DNA of 64,000 bases from Clostridiales bacterium Firm_09 (GCA_001604065.1 LVAO01000003.1:33483-97482); one strand, 5' to 3'; positions 15,491-24,131 are shown, numbered from the stretch's first letter. Translations and numbers: made by a program. Notes: generated from the sequence alone by a model not told the origin.

Positions 15491-16529
15491 TGCTCTCGAA
15501 TAGCCTCTTATATTCCTGATACCAGCCTTCCATCTGCTCCAGCGTACAATCTTCGGGTTTTTTGCCTGTTTCGTTCGCTTTTTTCTCGACGTAAAGAAAG
15601 CGCCTTATGAATTTGTCTGTCGTCGCATTTAATGCAAGCTCCGGATCTATGCCGTACATCCGAAGAAGATTGACCACCGAAAACAGCAGATCGCCGCCTT
15701 CCTCCTCGCGGTTTTTGGCATCCCGCGACTCAACAAATTCCTGCGTTTCTTCTTTGACTTTCTCTAAAGCAGCATCCGCAGAGGGAAATTCGAAGCCTGT
15801 TTTTTTAATAATTTTTTGCACCTTGAGGGTGCGCAGCAGCGCAGGAAAAGTTTTTGGAATGCTGTCAAGTTTATCCTTGATGCTCTTTTGCCCTTTTTCT
15901 TCGGCCTTGGCTTTCTCCCAATACATCAATGCTTCGCCGGCATTGTCCGCTTTGTTTTCGCCGAATATATGGGTATGGCGGGAAACAAGCTTATAGGCAA
16001 GTCCGGACAGAACATCATTGACGTTGAAATCATGGTTATCCTCCGCAATGGAAGCATGAAACAGACCTTGTAGAATGACATCGCCGCTTTCTTCCATCAG
16101 TTTGTCTTTCTCGTTCAGATCGACTGCTTCTATAAGCTCGTAGGCTTCTTCCAACGCATTGGTGCGGATGCTCTGATAAGTCTGGGCTTTATCCCAAGGA
16201 CAGCCGTCGGGATCACGAAGTCTGCGGATGATTTCGATTACGTCGCCGAAGCCGAAACGCGTTCTTTTTGTATAAGGCTGCAATCTGATTACAATGAAAT
16301 CTGCGTAAGAAATTTCGCCCAGAATATGTACCGAACCATCCGGAAGCATTGTCTGCGCTTCGGCGCCGAAATAATCCAGCGCCTTATCCCACACCGGGGC
16401 AAACGTTTCGGCCGTTATGCCATGGATAATAACAGGCAAATTGTATTCAAAGCTGTTGATTTTTCTCTCCAAAAAGGTTTCGGCAGTAAAAGCAGCATAA
16501 GAGCCGCCCGCAAGTTTTTCAAAATTCAT
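15477..16529 (-). CDS. mazG: MazG nucleotide pyrophosphohydrolase (YabN-like, shortened N-terminal methylase part)
   Basis: Hydrolyses NTPs to NMP and pyrophosphate. The first MazG domain (about 98-200) shows LRDPDGCPWDKAQT (105-118), EEAYE (127-131) and EESGD (146-150); a second copy (about 255-310) has EETQEF and EEEGGDLLF. B. subtilis YabN, in the same gene order, has a full tetrapyrrole-methylase domain before MazG. Here only about 95 residues precede MazG. They resemble the C-terminal lobe of that methylase, and the GPGD-type S-adenosylmethionine loop is absent. The upstream gene ends four bases before this ATG, so the missing part is not hidden by a frameshift. AAAGGA upstream supports the start. 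Confidence 0.9.
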   Translation of the reverse strand: MNFEKLAGGSYAAFTAETFLERKINSFEYNLPVIIHGITAETFAPVWDKALDYFGAEAQTMLPDGSVHILGEISYADFIVIRLQPYTKRTRFGFGDVIEIIRRLRDPDGCPWDKAQTYQSIRTNALEEAYELIEAVDLNEKDKLMEESGDVILQGLFHASIAEDNHDFNVNDVLSGLAYKLVSRHTHIFGENKADNAGEALMYWEKAKAEEKGQKSIKDKLDSIPKTFPALLRTLKVQKIIKKTGFEFPSADAALEKVKEETQEFVESRDAKNREEEGGDLLFSVVNLLRMYGIDPELALNATTDKFIRRFLYVEKKANETGKKPEDCTLEQMEGWYQEYKRLFESNADR

Positions 16530-16533
16530 AAGA

Positions 16534-18138
16534 TTATCCTTTATAGATTCTGTCGTTGAGCGCGACCAGCCTTTTGCCAAGCGGCAATGCCGAAAGCTCC
16601 GAGCGCGAAAACACGCGGAACACAATCAGCAGAACCAGATACAAAACACCACCCACAAGCGCGGTCAGCACAGGCACCAGCCATCCTGTCGTGAAATAGC
16701 TGATTACATAGACCGCCGCACCCATTATAACACCGCTTAAAAGGATCACGCCACTGTTTTTGAATAAATCTGCACTTTTGCCTATCAGATTGCGTACGGA
16801 AATCAGATTGAGAGCGGCGGTGACAATAAAACAGGCAAGCGAAGCGACCGCCACGCCGGCGATCCCGATAACCGGCATCAAAGCAAGATTCAAAATGATC
16901 TTGACGCCTGCGCCAATGCCCATATTTTTCACGGGGGTATAGATATATCCCAATCCCTGAAGAATGGACGTATAGATTTGCTGGGCGGAAAGGGCAATCA
17001 CACAAAACGAGCTGATGCGCAGCAGCATTGCCGCTTCTGCGATTTCGGCTTCACTGAAGGCAGGATACAACAATCGTATGATGCTCCCCGACAATGCAAA
17101 ATAGATAAAGGCGAACGGTACGCCGATAGTGAGCGCAAGCTTGAAGCCGGTGTCGCATTTTTGTTTTATTGCAGCAAGATTATGCTCCTCCATGTTTTTT
17201 GTCAGATGCGGGATAACCGCGATGCCCAAGGACAATCCGATGACGATAGGCAGATTGACCAGAGAATTGACCGGCCCGGTCAGCAGTCCATAGCTTGCCG
17301 TGGCGGCGGAAGAGCTTATGAACTTCGTCAGCAAATTGACAACCAGAAAGCTGTCGACAATCTGAACAAGCGGCAGGATCACATTGCCCAGAGTCATGGG
17401 AACGGTCAGTTTGGTGATTTCTTTATATTTTTCTTTGGAATTTTTTATATCAAAGGAAAGATGCAGCGGCGGATTGTTTTTTCTGTAAATGGCATAAAGC
17501 ATGAAGAAGGTAACCAGCTCCGAAGATGTCACCCCAATAAGTGCACCAAAAACCGCCCATTGGATACCCAAAGGCAAAAAAATCCAGGCAAGCGCCAATC
17601 CAACGGCCAGTTTGACAATCGCTTCGCTCACCTGTGAAGCCGCCGAAGGCGCAAGGGTACCGTTGCCTTGAAACCAGCCGCGCAGCACCGCGATGCCAGA
17701 AACAAAAAATATCGCGGGCGCGATCGCGACATAGCCTAATGTGGTATCCTCCGAACCCTGCAGGCGCCCGATGGGCTTGGCCAGCGCAATGAGCGCGATG
17801 GACAGCAAAATACCCGTCATCAGCAAGGCTGACATCGCTGCCGTAATGAGCTTTCGCGCCTCTTCCTTTCCGCCCGTCGCAATCCGCGAAGAGACCAGCA
17901 TGGACACCGCGATCGGCAGCGCGCCCGAGGAGGTCGAAAGCAAGAAAGAATAGATAGGAAAGATCAGCTGATAGACGCCCATACCCTCCGCGCCTATGAT
18001 ATTTGTCAGAGGTATGCGGTAGAGTGCACCTATAAATTTAGAAAAGAATGCGGCGAAGGCAAGCATGCCCGCGCCCTTCCAGACGGTCCGCTTCAAATCA
18101 GAGCTGTGTCGATAAGAAGTTTGCGCCGATCGCGGCAA
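16534..18138 (-). CDS. yabM: Polysaccharide/lipid flippase, SpoVB/YabM family (MOP superfamily)
   Basis: Integral membrane protein with about 14 hydrophobic segments and the family opening KGA...FFSKFIGALYRIPLTNIIGAEGMGVYQ. Relatives export lipid-linked precursors for cell wall, capsule or spore cortex. Position directly after spoVT and before mazG reproduces the Bacillus spoVT - yabM - yabN order. The start is uncertain: the coordinate given is a TTG overlapping spoVT by 41 bases; another TTG sits one base after the spoVT stop (18096), and the first ATG (18069) would cut into conserved sequence. No start has a good ribosome site, so coupling to spoVT translation is likely. Confidence 0.88.
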   Translation of the reverse strand: MPRSAQTSYRHSSDLKRTVWKGAGMLAFAAFFSKFIGALYRIPLTNIIGAEGMGVYQLIFPIYSFLLSTSSGALPIAVSMLVSSRIATGGKEEARKLITAAMSALLMTGILLSIALIALAKPIGRLQGSEDTTLGYVAIAPAIFFVSGIAVLRGWFQGNGTLAPSAASQVSEAIVKLAVGLALAWIFLPLGIQWAVFGALIGVTSSELVTFFMLYAIYRKNNPPLHLSFDIKNSKEKYKEITKLTVPMTLGNVILPLVQIVDSFLVVNLLTKFISSSAATASYGLLTGPVNSLVNLPIVIGLSLGIAVIPHLTKNMEEHNLAAIKQKCDTGFKLALTIGVPFAFIYFALSGSIIRLLYPAFSEAEIAEAAMLLRISSFCVIALSAQQIYTSILQGLGYIYTPVKNMGIGAGVKIILNLALMPVIGIAGVAVASLACFIVTAALNLISVRNLIGKSADLFKNSGVILLSGVIMGAAVYVISYFTTGWLVPVLTALVGGVLYLVLLIVFRVFSRSELSALPLGKRLVALNDRIYKG

Positions 18139-18625
18139 ATTTGAGCGCCATTTCTCCGAGTTCCTTGGAAGATACGATTACAAACGCACCCATGATATCG
18201 CCGGCGTTGATGATCGGCGCAATTGCCATTCCGCCGATTTCCGAAAGATCCTCTCCGCAAAGGCTGATCAATTCTCTTCCGGACAACAGCACAGGCTTTC
18301 TGTCATTCAGAATCTTTTCCAGCTTGAAACTGACAGGATTGCCGATTTTGTACGCCCTGATATCCCCGCTTGCGGCGACAAGCGTATCCATATCAAAAAC
18401 CAATGCGGTATAGCCTGTCGACAGATAAACGGAGCTGGCATATTCACCCGCAAAGCTCGAAAATTCTCTCACCGCAGAATATTTCTTCAAAATGAGCGAA
18501 TCGTCTTCACCGGTAAATACTTCCAGTTCTTCGCCTTCTCTGATTTTCATTGTTCTTCTGATTTCCTTGGGAATGACAACTCTTCCAAGTTCGTCAATCC
18601 GCCTTACAATACCTGTTGCACGCAT
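18098..18625 (-). CDS. spoVT: Stage V sporulation protein T, AbrB-type regulator
   Basis: Forespore transcription factor. The N-terminal swapped-hairpin AbrB domain (about 1-50) has MRATGIVRRIDELGRVVIPKEIRR, shown here only as its known family opening, and the C-terminal part (about 56-175) is the GAF-like domain of SpoVT. Its 175 residues match the family. The ATG follows AAGGAG. In Bacillus it is made under sigma-G and adjusts forespore genes. A matching forespore-type promoter lies upstream. First gene of the unit continuing with yabM, mazG and dusB. Confidence 0.93.
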   Translation of the reverse strand: MRATGIVRRIDELGRVVIPKEIRRTMKIREGEELEVFTGEDDSLILKKYSAVREFSSFAGEYASSVYLSTGYTALVFDMDTLVAASGDIRAYKIGNPVSFKLEKILNDRKPVLLSGRELISLCGEDLSEIGGMAIAPIINAGDIMGAFVIVSSKELGEMALKFAAIGANFLSTQL

Positions 18626-18641
18626 AGATTCTCCTTGGAAA

Positions 18642-18670
18642 TAGAATGAGAAAAACAACTATTATTATTC
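18642..18670 (-). promoter_or_regulatory. Candidate sigma-G/sigma-F (forespore) promoter of spoVT
   Basis: On the minus strand GAATA (18666-18670), 17 bases, CATTCTA (18642-18648). This fits the recalled Bacillus sigma-G consensus gHATR - 17/18 - CATnHTA at each position. The predicted start lies 10-15 bases before the spoVT ATG. Confidence 0.6.
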
Positions 18671-18677
18671 CTGAAAC

Positions 18678-18731
18678 AAAAAAATAGATTTCCATCCGGT
18701 GATATCCCAGCATTCCTTTGCCAGACGGAAA
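18678..18731 (-). terminator. Rho-independent terminator of luxS - aminopeptidase - acyltransferase
   Basis: On the minus-strand RNA, 11 bases (complement of 18721-18731) pair fully with the complement of 18689-18699, using two G-U pairs. The loop is 21 bases and a run of seven T follows. Confidence 0.75.
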
Positions 18732-18754
18732 GAGATGAAAATTAAACGCAGGAT

Positions 18755-19990
18755 TCAGTCCAAATGATGAAGCTTCCTGAATAATTGCTCCACAATCAGA
18801 TTATATTTTGCGCTGTATTTGCCTTCTTTGAAATAGAAACGATTGATAACCCCTTCGACAGTCAGATCAACTGCTTCATCGACTTTCTGCACGATTGTCG
18901 GCAGCACCTTGATCGGCACCGAAATCTCGCAGAATTTGCCGCTCTTGTCCTTTCCGCGGAAGCCTATTTCTGTCCCGTTGATATATAGTTCTCCCTCGCC
19001 TTTCTCATGATAGACATTGGTAACAGGGTCGTTGACCCGCCAGGTCACCGGGTGCGAGACAAAAAAATCCGGATTGGCAATCTCTTCCCGAACGGATTCC
19101 TTTTCAAAATCGTACCAGATATCGAGGCGCGAGTAGGCAATACCGCCGTTTTTGGCTTTAATTTCGCCATACTCATTGACTTCTGCCGTATTGCCGCAGT
19201 GCTTGCAGTGCAGTTCTCTTCCTTTGGATTCCATTTCGTATTCTGTGCCGCATTTCGGACATTTATATAAAAGATAATGGAGTCCCAGCGCCGGCTCTTT
19301 GCAGCGGACATGAAGCGCATGCTCTTTTTGATACAGGTTATCGTTGTAAGAAAACTCTTTTTTGATGCGGCAAAAGATTTCGTCCACAGACATTGAGCGT
19401 ATCTGCTCTTGTGTGAACAGAAGCTTGGCATCCTGCACGACCTTGCATTTGCGTCTGGATCTGGACCAGCGCGGAGTAGCACAGTACCCTCCGTTATTGT
19501 GGCACATGACGACAGGCACATCCAGAAACTTGAACAGCTTTGCCAGACTGGGTGAAATATAATGGAGGCTGCGTCCGTCAATCGAACGTTTTCCTTCGGG
19601 AAACAACGAAAGGCTGCATCCGTTCTGCACCGCTTTTTTCATCAGGCGTATGCTGTTGAGGTCCATTTCAAACTGGCTGATGGGAATCAGTCCCGCTTTA
19701 TGGAGAATGGGCTTGACAGGCTTCCAGGTAAAAACATCCCTGCCGCAAACGATATTGAGCGGACGGGGAACAAGCGCCAGCATCATAAAAGCGACATCCA
19801 TCGTGCAGGAATGTGTACCGATCGCAATAAAAGGGCCTTTGATTTTGTCAATCAGTTGATCCTTATTGACGCGGAAACGATACATGATTTTTGAAATCAG
19901 CATGGCAAGCGGAATCATCAACCAATAAAGCAATCTGCTTGGCCGATTTACAATTGTCTGTTTTTCGCTTGATCTGAGGTTATTGCTCAT
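18755..19990 (-). CDS. 1-acylglycerol-3-phosphate acyltransferase family protein with internal zinc ribbon
   Basis: PlsC-type acyltransferase of 411 residues. A membrane-associated hydrophobic segment (about 21-36) precedes the HX4D motif THSCTMD (H60, D65) and the substrate motif LFPEGKRS (129-136). Unusually, a four-cysteine ribbon CPKCGTEY...CKHCGN follows near residues 235-262, then a beta-rich C-terminal part of about 140 residues. Typical PlsC proteins end near 200-250 residues. The acceptor could be lysophosphatidic acid or another lipid. Start supported by TAGGAG. It follows the aminopeptidase by 6 bases in the luxS operon and ends at an intrinsic terminator. Confidence 0.85.
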   Translation of the reverse strand: MSNNLRSSEKQTIVNRPSRLLYWLMIPLAMLISKIMYRFRVNKDQLIDKIKGPFIAIGTHSCTMDVAFMMLALVPRPLNIVCGRDVFTWKPVKPILHKAGLIPISQFEMDLNSIRLMKKAVQNGCSLSLFPEGKRSIDGRSLHYISPSLAKLFKFLDVPVVMCHNNGGYCATPRWSRSRRKCKVVQDAKLLFTQEQIRSMSVDEIFCRIKKEFSYNDNLYQKEHALHVRCKEPALGLHYLLYKCPKCGTEYEMESKGRELHCKHCGNTAEVNEYGEIKAKNGGIAYSRLDIWYDFEKESVREEIANPDFFVSHPVTWRVNDPVTNVYHEKGEGELYINGTEIGFRGKDKSGKFCEISVPIKVLPTIVQKVDEAVDLTVEGVINRFYFKEGKYSAKYNLIVEQLFRKLHHLD

Positions 19991-19996
19991 AATCTC

Positions 19997-21112
19997 CTAT
20001 ACAAGGTTTTCCGGATTGAGTCCAAAAAGTTCCGGAATAACAAATCTGCCGTCCTTGCGGATAAGAACATCGTCAAAATAGATTTCCCCGCCGCCGTATT
20101 CCGGTGTCTGAACAAGCACAAGATCCCAATGAATGGCACTGATGTTGCCATTGCTGGTTTCGTCATAGCAGCATCCGGGTGTAAAATGGATGGAGCCTGA
20201 AATCTTCTCATCAAACAGAATATCGCCTATTGCCTTAGTAATATACGGGTTGACGCCAAACGCAAATTCGCCCACATACCTCGCACCCTCATCGGTATCA
20301 AAGATGCTGTTTGCCGCTTCTGTCAGATTGGCTGTCGCTTCGACGATTCTGCCGTTTTTGAAAGTCAAACGCACATCCCTAAATTCGATGCCTTTTTCGA
20401 TAGACGGCACGTTATAATGAATATAACCGTTGACGCTGTTTTTTACAGGGGCGGTATAAATTTCTCCGTCTGGAATATTGCGCAAACCCGAGCATTTTTC
20501 GCTTCCGATATTTTTGATGCTGAAAGAAAGATCGGTATCTCTGCCGGTAATGCGCACCTTATCGGTCTTTGCGATAAGCGCCGCCATGGCATCCATTGCT
20601 TTGTCCATTCTGGCATAATCCAGAGTGCAGACATTAAAATAATAATCTTCAAAGGCATCCGTACTCATCTTTGCCTGCGCGCTCATCCCTTCCGTCGGAT
20701 AACGCAAAACGACCCATTTGGTCTTTTTTACACGGAGCTCGTGATGAACCGGGTGGGAATAATATTTATCATAGTATTGCGTCCTGATGGGATCCACATC
20801 ACTGGTTTCGTAGCAGTTGTTGCCCCCTCGTATGCCGATATAGGCATCCATTTCTGCCATTCTGTATGCATCATATTTTGCCATCTTTTCAGCCAGTTCC
20901 TTGGTCATCATGGAAAGCAATTTCTTCTGCACCCTGTTGTCAATATAATTGACAAAAGGAAGCCCTCCGACCGACTCCACTTCTTTAAGAATAGCGTTTA
21001 TAAGAGGATAATCTATGCCACGAGCTTCAATCAGTATTTTTTCACCTTTTTTGAGAGAGCAGGAATAATGCACAAGCACTTTTGCCAATTTTTCTATTCT
21101 GGGATCAGTCAT
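19997..21112 (-). CDS. Aminopeptidase, M29 (thermophilic/AmpS) family
   Basis: Cytosolic metal-dependent exopeptidase of 371 residues. It shows the M29 plan: N-terminal KGEKILIEA...YPLINAILKEV, then a metal-binding C-terminal half with ARYVGEFAFGVNP and GSIHFTPGCCYDE, and a late HWDLVL segment. These segments carry the Glu, His, Tyr and Asp ligands of the family. It begins 8 bases before the luxS stop, so the genes are coupled, and is followed after 6 bases by the acyltransferase. Its role with LuxS is not obvious; general peptide turnover is the safest reading. Confidence 0.92.
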   Translation of the reverse strand: MTDPRIEKLAKVLVHYSCSLKKGEKILIEARGIDYPLINAILKEVESVGGLPFVNYIDNRVQKKLLSMMTKELAEKMAKYDAYRMAEMDAYIGIRGGNNCYETSDVDPIRTQYYDKYYSHPVHHELRVKKTKWVVLRYPTEGMSAQAKMSTDAFEDYYFNVCTLDYARMDKAMDAMAALIAKTDKVRITGRDTDLSFSIKNIGSEKCSGLRNIPDGEIYTAPVKNSVNGYIHYNVPSIEKGIEFRDVRLTFKNGRIVEATANLTEAANSIFDTDEGARYVGEFAFGVNPYITKAIGDILFDEKISGSIHFTPGCCYDETSNGNISAIHWDLVLVQTPEYGGGEIYFDDVLIRKDGRFVIPELFGLNPENLV

Positions 21113-21626
21113 GATTGTTCTCCGTTTCGGATTTGGATTTTTTCGCTTTTTTTATCGGATAGAACAGGTTTTCTTTTTTGGGCGCGATCAGAACATTATA
21201 GTATAAGGCTGCATCTGCCTTTGCAAGCTCCAGGTCCATATCGACGCAATAGCCGCATTCTTTCGGCGTAGCGCCGGGTATCTCTCCGGCAAATTCTGAA
21301 GCATAGTCGAAGGTTCGCTCAATGAGCGGCAGAATTTCTTCCGAAGACAAATCCCCGGTCATGATAAGATAAAATCCCGTTCTGCACCCCATGGGCCCGA
21401 AATACAGGACGCGGTCGCCCCAAAGCGGATCATTACGCAGATATGTTGCGCAAATATGCTCCAAAGCATGCACGGAACCGGTGTCCATGACAGGGTCATG
21501 ATAAGGTCTTTTTAGACGCAAATCAAAAGTCGTCAGTGTGATATTGCCGATGATGTCCTTGCGCGAGACAAACAGGCCGCATTTTAACTTGGTATGGTCA
21601 ACGGTAAATGAGGGAATGGTATCCAT
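21105..21626 (-). CDS. luxS: S-ribosylhomocysteine lyase
   Basis: Splits S-ribosylhomocysteine into homocysteine and DPD, the precursor of autoinducer-2, in the activated methyl cycle. Metal ligands H53 and H57 in HALEH, C124 in ECGY, catalytic C81 in PMGCRTGFY, and E56 are all present. At 173 residues with a lysine-rich tail it is slightly longer than the usual 155-160. AAGGA lies upstream of the ATG. First gene of an operon with an M29 aminopeptidase and a PlsC-like acyltransferase; mtnN (pfs) is not adjacent. Confidence 0.96.
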   Translation of the reverse strand: MDTIPSFTVDHTKLKCGLFVSRKDIIGNITLTTFDLRLKRPYHDPVMDTGSVHALEHICATYLRNDPLWGDRVLYFGPMGCRTGFYLIMTGDLSSEEILPLIERTFDYASEFAGEIPGATPKECGYCVDMDLELAKADAALYYNVLIAPKKENLFYPIKKAKKSKSETENNHD

Positions 21627-21657
21627 TTATTTTCCTTTTTAACGTACGCTTTTATTT

Positions 21658-21686
21658 ATTGTAATACAAAAATCTTTTTTTCGCAA
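21658..21686 (-). promoter_or_regulatory. Sigma-A promoter of the luxS operon
   Basis: TTGCGA - 17 bases - TACAAT on the minus strand, about 30 bases before the luxS ATG. Confidence 0.65.
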
Positions 21687-21702
21687 GTAAGTTTTTGCCC
21701 AA

Positions 21703-21736
21703 AGAAACGCCCTCCCTTTTGCGGAAGAGCGCTTCT
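21703..21736 (-). terminator. Possible terminator of the condensation-domain gene
   Basis: An 8-base-pair stem on the minus strand (AGAAGCGC/GCGTTTCT, one G-U pair), 28 bases after the stop codon. The following T-run is short and broken, so termination may be weak. Confidence 0.4.
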
Positions 21737-21764
21737 CTGAAAAAGAAGATTGAATGTTTGAAAA

Positions 21765-23045
21765 TCATCCGATAAAAGCTCTCAGTTCTTCCTGATAATA
21801 ATCAAAGAACTTCCTGAACATTTCGTGATCCGCATCGGTGCCGTACACAGCAATCGTATGCGTAATCGTGTTGCGGAAAGTCGAAAGTGCAAGCTGCATA
21901 TATGGCGGATATTTGACCGAACCTGTCATATATGCTTCCGTCATTGCCGCGCCGTCAAAGGCAAACTTCTTTTCATCCAGAATCCCTATATTGCTGATGC
22001 CGATCAGCGGATTTTTGAAAAAGGTGCCAATCAAAAACCATGCAAGCGGATACGGGATAATATCCAATACTTTTTTCAGTAAAGGCAAACCATGCAGGCC
22101 GGGAAAATTCCTTTTCAGCTCATCCATGCTTTGTTTGGTTTTTGCAACGGTTTCGTGAATATCCTTGCCAATATCCTCCCCGAGATTGCTGACGACCATC
22201 GAGGTAAGATTGCATATCCCTTCGCTTTCACCATTTGCCATGTATCTGCGCAGATCCACCATATTGGGTATGCCCAGAGATTCGCCCGGTTTGATATCTA
22301 TGATGCGGTACGCCGCACGGAAAAAGCAAGCAAGAATCACATCATTCAACGAAACCCCTTTTACTTTGCATTCGGATTTGAGTTTATTGAACGTTCCGGC
22401 ATCCAGAATGTATTTGTTGATGCGGGGATATCTGTCTCTCCGGGCAGAACGCGCATAAGGAAAGGCAATTCTGTTTTTTTGTTTTTTGCTGTAGCTGATC
22501 AGCTTCATTGCCTTTTCATAATCCTCCGGAGAGAGGCTCTTGTAAATCTGCATCGCACTGCGCGAGCCGTTTTTGAAAGGCATGATGCCGTCGCCGCCTT
22601 TAACAAGATCATTGTAAATCCCGGCAACATAATATAAGAATACTTTGGTATCCGCACCGTCCATGCACATATGGTTTATCAGGATCGCCAGCGTGTCGGC
22701 ACCTTCATGTCGGATCTGCCATATCCTGATTTGTGCACCCTTGGTTTCGTCGATGACAGAAAGAAGCTTTTCTTCTGCATAACACGCCGGATCCGTATGG
22801 ATTTCCAGATACGAAAAGATATCACGAATTGAGAAATCCGGAATGACTTCCCACTTCGGTTCCGTCAATCCCCATATGAATCTGGACTTTAAGACGGGGA
22901 TTTTCTCTACCGCAAGTTCAAACGCTTTTTTCAAGTACTCGGTATCCAGTTCTGCATCGAATTTTGCATAGACATGTATCATATGGTCATTGTATCTTGC
23001 CATGATATGCTGCATTTTGTCCCACATTTCAGCCGTGATTATCAT
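21765..23045 (-). CDS. Stand-alone condensation-domain / acyltransferase-like protein
   Basis: A 426-residue protein with the two-lobe fold pattern of condensation domains, PapA-type acyltransferases and alcohol O-acetyltransferases. The active-site motif HHxxxDG appears as NHMCMDG (124-130), keeping the second His and the Asp. Later family-like segments are GVSLNDVILACFFRA, the counterpart of the structural motif near the lobe junction, and GIPNMVDLRRY. No carrier-protein, adenylation or wax-synthase gene lies nearby, so the acceptor is unknown: lipid, sugar or alcohol are possible. It is a one-gene unit with a consensus promoter and a GAGGT ribosome site. Confidence 0.75.
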   Translation of the reverse strand: MIITAEMWDKMQHIMARYNDHMIHVYAKFDAELDTEYLKKAFELAVEKIPVLKSRFIWGLTEPKWEVIPDFSIRDIFSYLEIHTDPACYAEEKLLSVIDETKGAQIRIWQIRHEGADTLAILINHMCMDGADTKVFLYYVAGIYNDLVKGGDGIMPFKNGSRSAMQIYKSLSPEDYEKAMKLISYSKKQKNRIAFPYARSARRDRYPRINKYILDAGTFNKLKSECKVKGVSLNDVILACFFRAAYRIIDIKPGESLGIPNMVDLRRYMANGESEGICNLTSMVVSNLGEDIGKDIHETVAKTKQSMDELKRNFPGLHGLPLLKKVLDIIPYPLAWFLIGTFFKNPLIGISNIGILDEKKFAFDGAAMTEAYMTGSVKYPPYMQLALSTFRNTITHTIAVYGTDADHEMFRKFFDYYQEELRAFIG

Positions 23046-23075
23046 AGTGTACCTCGAGATTTAGTATCTAATCAT

Positions 23076-23104
23076 ATTATATACATAAATAACTTTTATG
23101 TCAA
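23076..23104 (-). promoter_or_regulatory. Consensus sigma-A promoter of the condensation-domain gene
   Basis: TTGACA - 17 bases - TATAAT, an exact match on the minus strand. Its -35 box overlaps the stop codon of the upstream Na/Pi symporter gene. Confidence 0.85.
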
Positions 23105-24108
23105 CAACTTTTATAAATAATTCTGGCTCCGTGCGATTTTTTATTTTTTGCCGCGCTGCGCTTTGCGGGTATACAGCGCTCCGAAAGAGCAGAAAGCCCC
23201 TTTGCAAAAGGCATCAGAACAATCGTCGTCAGAAGATTAAAAAGAATATGAAAATAGGCTATGGCCAAAGCGGGCGGCAGGGCTTTGGAAAGCACCGTAT
23301 TGAGCGGCGACCAAACGATCAGAATGACGGGGAAGAACAGGATGACACCGGCGATATTATACAGCAGATGAACGACCGTCGTCCGCTTTGCATTCACGCT
23401 TGCGCCGATACCCGCAAGCATCGTCGTAACGCATGTTCCTACATTGCTGCCCATGATCACGACGAATGCAGACGTCATCGGCATCAGTCCGGCTTCTGCC
23501 AGAGTGATGACAACTGCGGTCGTAGCAGAACTGGACTGAGCAATCGAAGCAAACACAATGCCCGTGAAAAGCAGAAGGAAGGGATGGTTGATCGAAAGAA
23601 TAAACCGTGAGAAAGCCGTTGATGTTTTTAGAAAATCCATGCTGCCGTTCATCAGGCCGAGCCCGATAAAAATCAGGCCGAATCCGGCTACAATCCATCC
23701 CGCACTGATTGTTTTTTCTTTTTTGGCGGTCATTATCATAATGACACCCGCAAGTGCAGCCAGCGAAAGGATACCGCCCACAGGAAGATATCCGAAAGCA
23801 AAAATCAGTACGGTAAAAGTCGTGCCGACGTTCGCGCCCATAATGATCAGCGTTGCCTGCATCAGATCTATCATTCCGGCATTCACCAGTCCCAATAAAA
23901 GGACTGTCGCGGCGGTAGAACTCTGCAGGGCAAACGATGCGCCAGCGCCCAGTCCTAGCGCCGCAAGTCTGTTCCCGGTCATTCTGCCGAACATCCCGGT
24001 AATTTTATGTGAAGCCAGCTTTTGCATATGGGAAGAGATCAGTCTGATCCCAAGCAAAAATACACCCAATCCGGCAAACAGTGACAAAATCGAAGCAAAC
24101 AGAACCAT
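23101..24108 (-). CDS. Na/Pi-cotransporter family protein (NptA/YjbB-like), without PhoU tail
   Basis: Membrane transporter of 335 residues with 8-9 hydrophobic helices and two inverted copies of the signature: ALQSSTAAT with GANVGTT in the first half and AQSSSATT with GSNVGTC in the second. These QSS motifs bind sodium and phosphate. Many bacterial members carry a C-terminal PhoU-like domain of about 200 residues; here the protein ends soon after the last helix. It probably moves phosphate, direction unknown. No Shine-Dalgarno site is visible; the predicted leader is about 17 bases and A/T-rich. Confidence 0.88.
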   Translation of the reverse strand: MVLFASILSLFAGLGVFLLGIRLISSHMQKLASHKITGMFGRMTGNRLAALGLGAGASFALQSSTAATVLLLGLVNAGMIDLMQATLIIMGANVGTTFTVLIFAFGYLPVGGILSLAALAGVIMIMTAKKEKTISAGWIVAGFGLIFIGLGLMNGSMDFLKTSTAFSRFILSINHPFLLLFTGIVFASIAQSSSATTAVVITLAEAGLMPMTSAFVVIMGSNVGTCVTTMLAGIGASVNAKRTTVVHLLYNIAGVILFFPVILIVWSPLNTVLSKALPPALAIAYFHILFNLLTTIVLMPFAKGLSALSERCIPAKRSAAKNKKSHGARIIYKSC

Positions 24109-24131
24109 ATTTTATTATACTGAAGAATTTT

